Positions 63,786-64,000 of a DNA stretch of 64,000 bases are shown here, piece after piece. Within the stretch, counting starts at the first letter, position 1. Each line of letters begins with the position of its first letter. The notes under the pieces were generated by a model, which worked only from the letters and a program-made list of their open reading frames with translations, made no database searches and was not told the origin of the DNA. The DNA is taken from contig JASKMD010000005.1 in the NCBI GenBank assembly GCA_030144725.1, positions 5,443,212-5,507,211 of the forward strand, read 5' to 3'. A program made the translations under genes and the position numbers. The DNA is from Haematococcus lacustris (taxonomy: Eukaryota > Chlorophyta > Chlorophyceae > Chlamydomonadales > Haematococcaceae).

Positions 63786-64000
63786 GCAAGCGGGCAGGAG
63801 GTGCAGCAGGCCAGCAGATGCTTGGCCAGCAGGCCCTCAGCCTGGCACCAGCCAGCCACTGCACTGACTGCCTGGCCCGGCAGCTGCACAGAAGACATGT
63901 CATCACAGTTCGAGTCATCTGCTGCTGGCTGGTATTGGCTACGCCGATCATCCTGGCCTTGTCATGCAGGGCTGTCAGTGCACTCTGACCTCTGCAAGGC

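Overview
The window reads as nuclear DNA of a green alga, most likely a chlorophycean of the Chlamydomonadales such as Haematococcus; the genus is inference. The support is intron-rich genes with GT-AG and some GC-AG splice sites, CAG/CTG-rich minisatellites, chromodomain Gypsy retrotransposons, a LINE whose pol ends in an RT zinc-binding domain, a plant-type class II DAHP synthase and a plant-type augmin subunit 5. There is no bacterial gene organisation, rDNA or CRISPR array.

Layout. (1) 1-18135 is almost gene-free complex repeat DNA. A 4,076-bp unit is repeated head to tail 2.77 times (1-11297). A partial inverted copy follows (11735-13237) with an enlarged G-rich minisatellite, and then a 4.5-kb imperfect palindrome (13580-18135) built from the same repeat vocabulary. 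(2) 18136-26750 is sparse: a probable cyclophilin-type PPIL2 gene that has lost the core of its isomerase domain (+), a BTB-BACK gene (-), and a 475-bp hAT-like MITE with a perfect 8-bp target duplication. (3) 27358-39586 holds normal genes: DAHP synthase (+), a small basic nuclear-type protein (-), a multipass EXPERA-like membrane protein (-), and a many-exon augmin subunit 5-like gene (-). (4) 40232-64000 is a tandem segmental duplication with three six-exon genes for small secreted CAP/PR-1-like proteins (the third runs off the window) and one partial two-exon copy.

A 14.6-kb nest of transposons splits the CAP array at 46856-61454. A 5'-truncated LINE was the first arrival. It was later hit by two chromovirus-type Gypsy elements, each with identical LTRs and a perfect 5-bp target duplication, and by two 240-bp foldback elements with 2-bp duplications. 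Removing each insert with one target copy rejoins a single open LINE frame of 419 codons; I checked the frame arithmetic at all four junctions.

The host genes do not form a pathway. DAHP synthase starts the plastid shikimate pathway, the augmin-like protein would act in microtubule nucleation, BTB-BACK proteins are usually ubiquitin-ligase adaptors, and the CAP proteins are predicted to be secreted. The most interesting material is structural: the transposon nest, the CAP array with a conserved GC-AG intron and a chimeric partial copy, the tRNA-like Pol III-type motif in a Gypsy LTR, the UAG between gag and protease in both Gypsy elements, and the macrosatellite-palindrome region.
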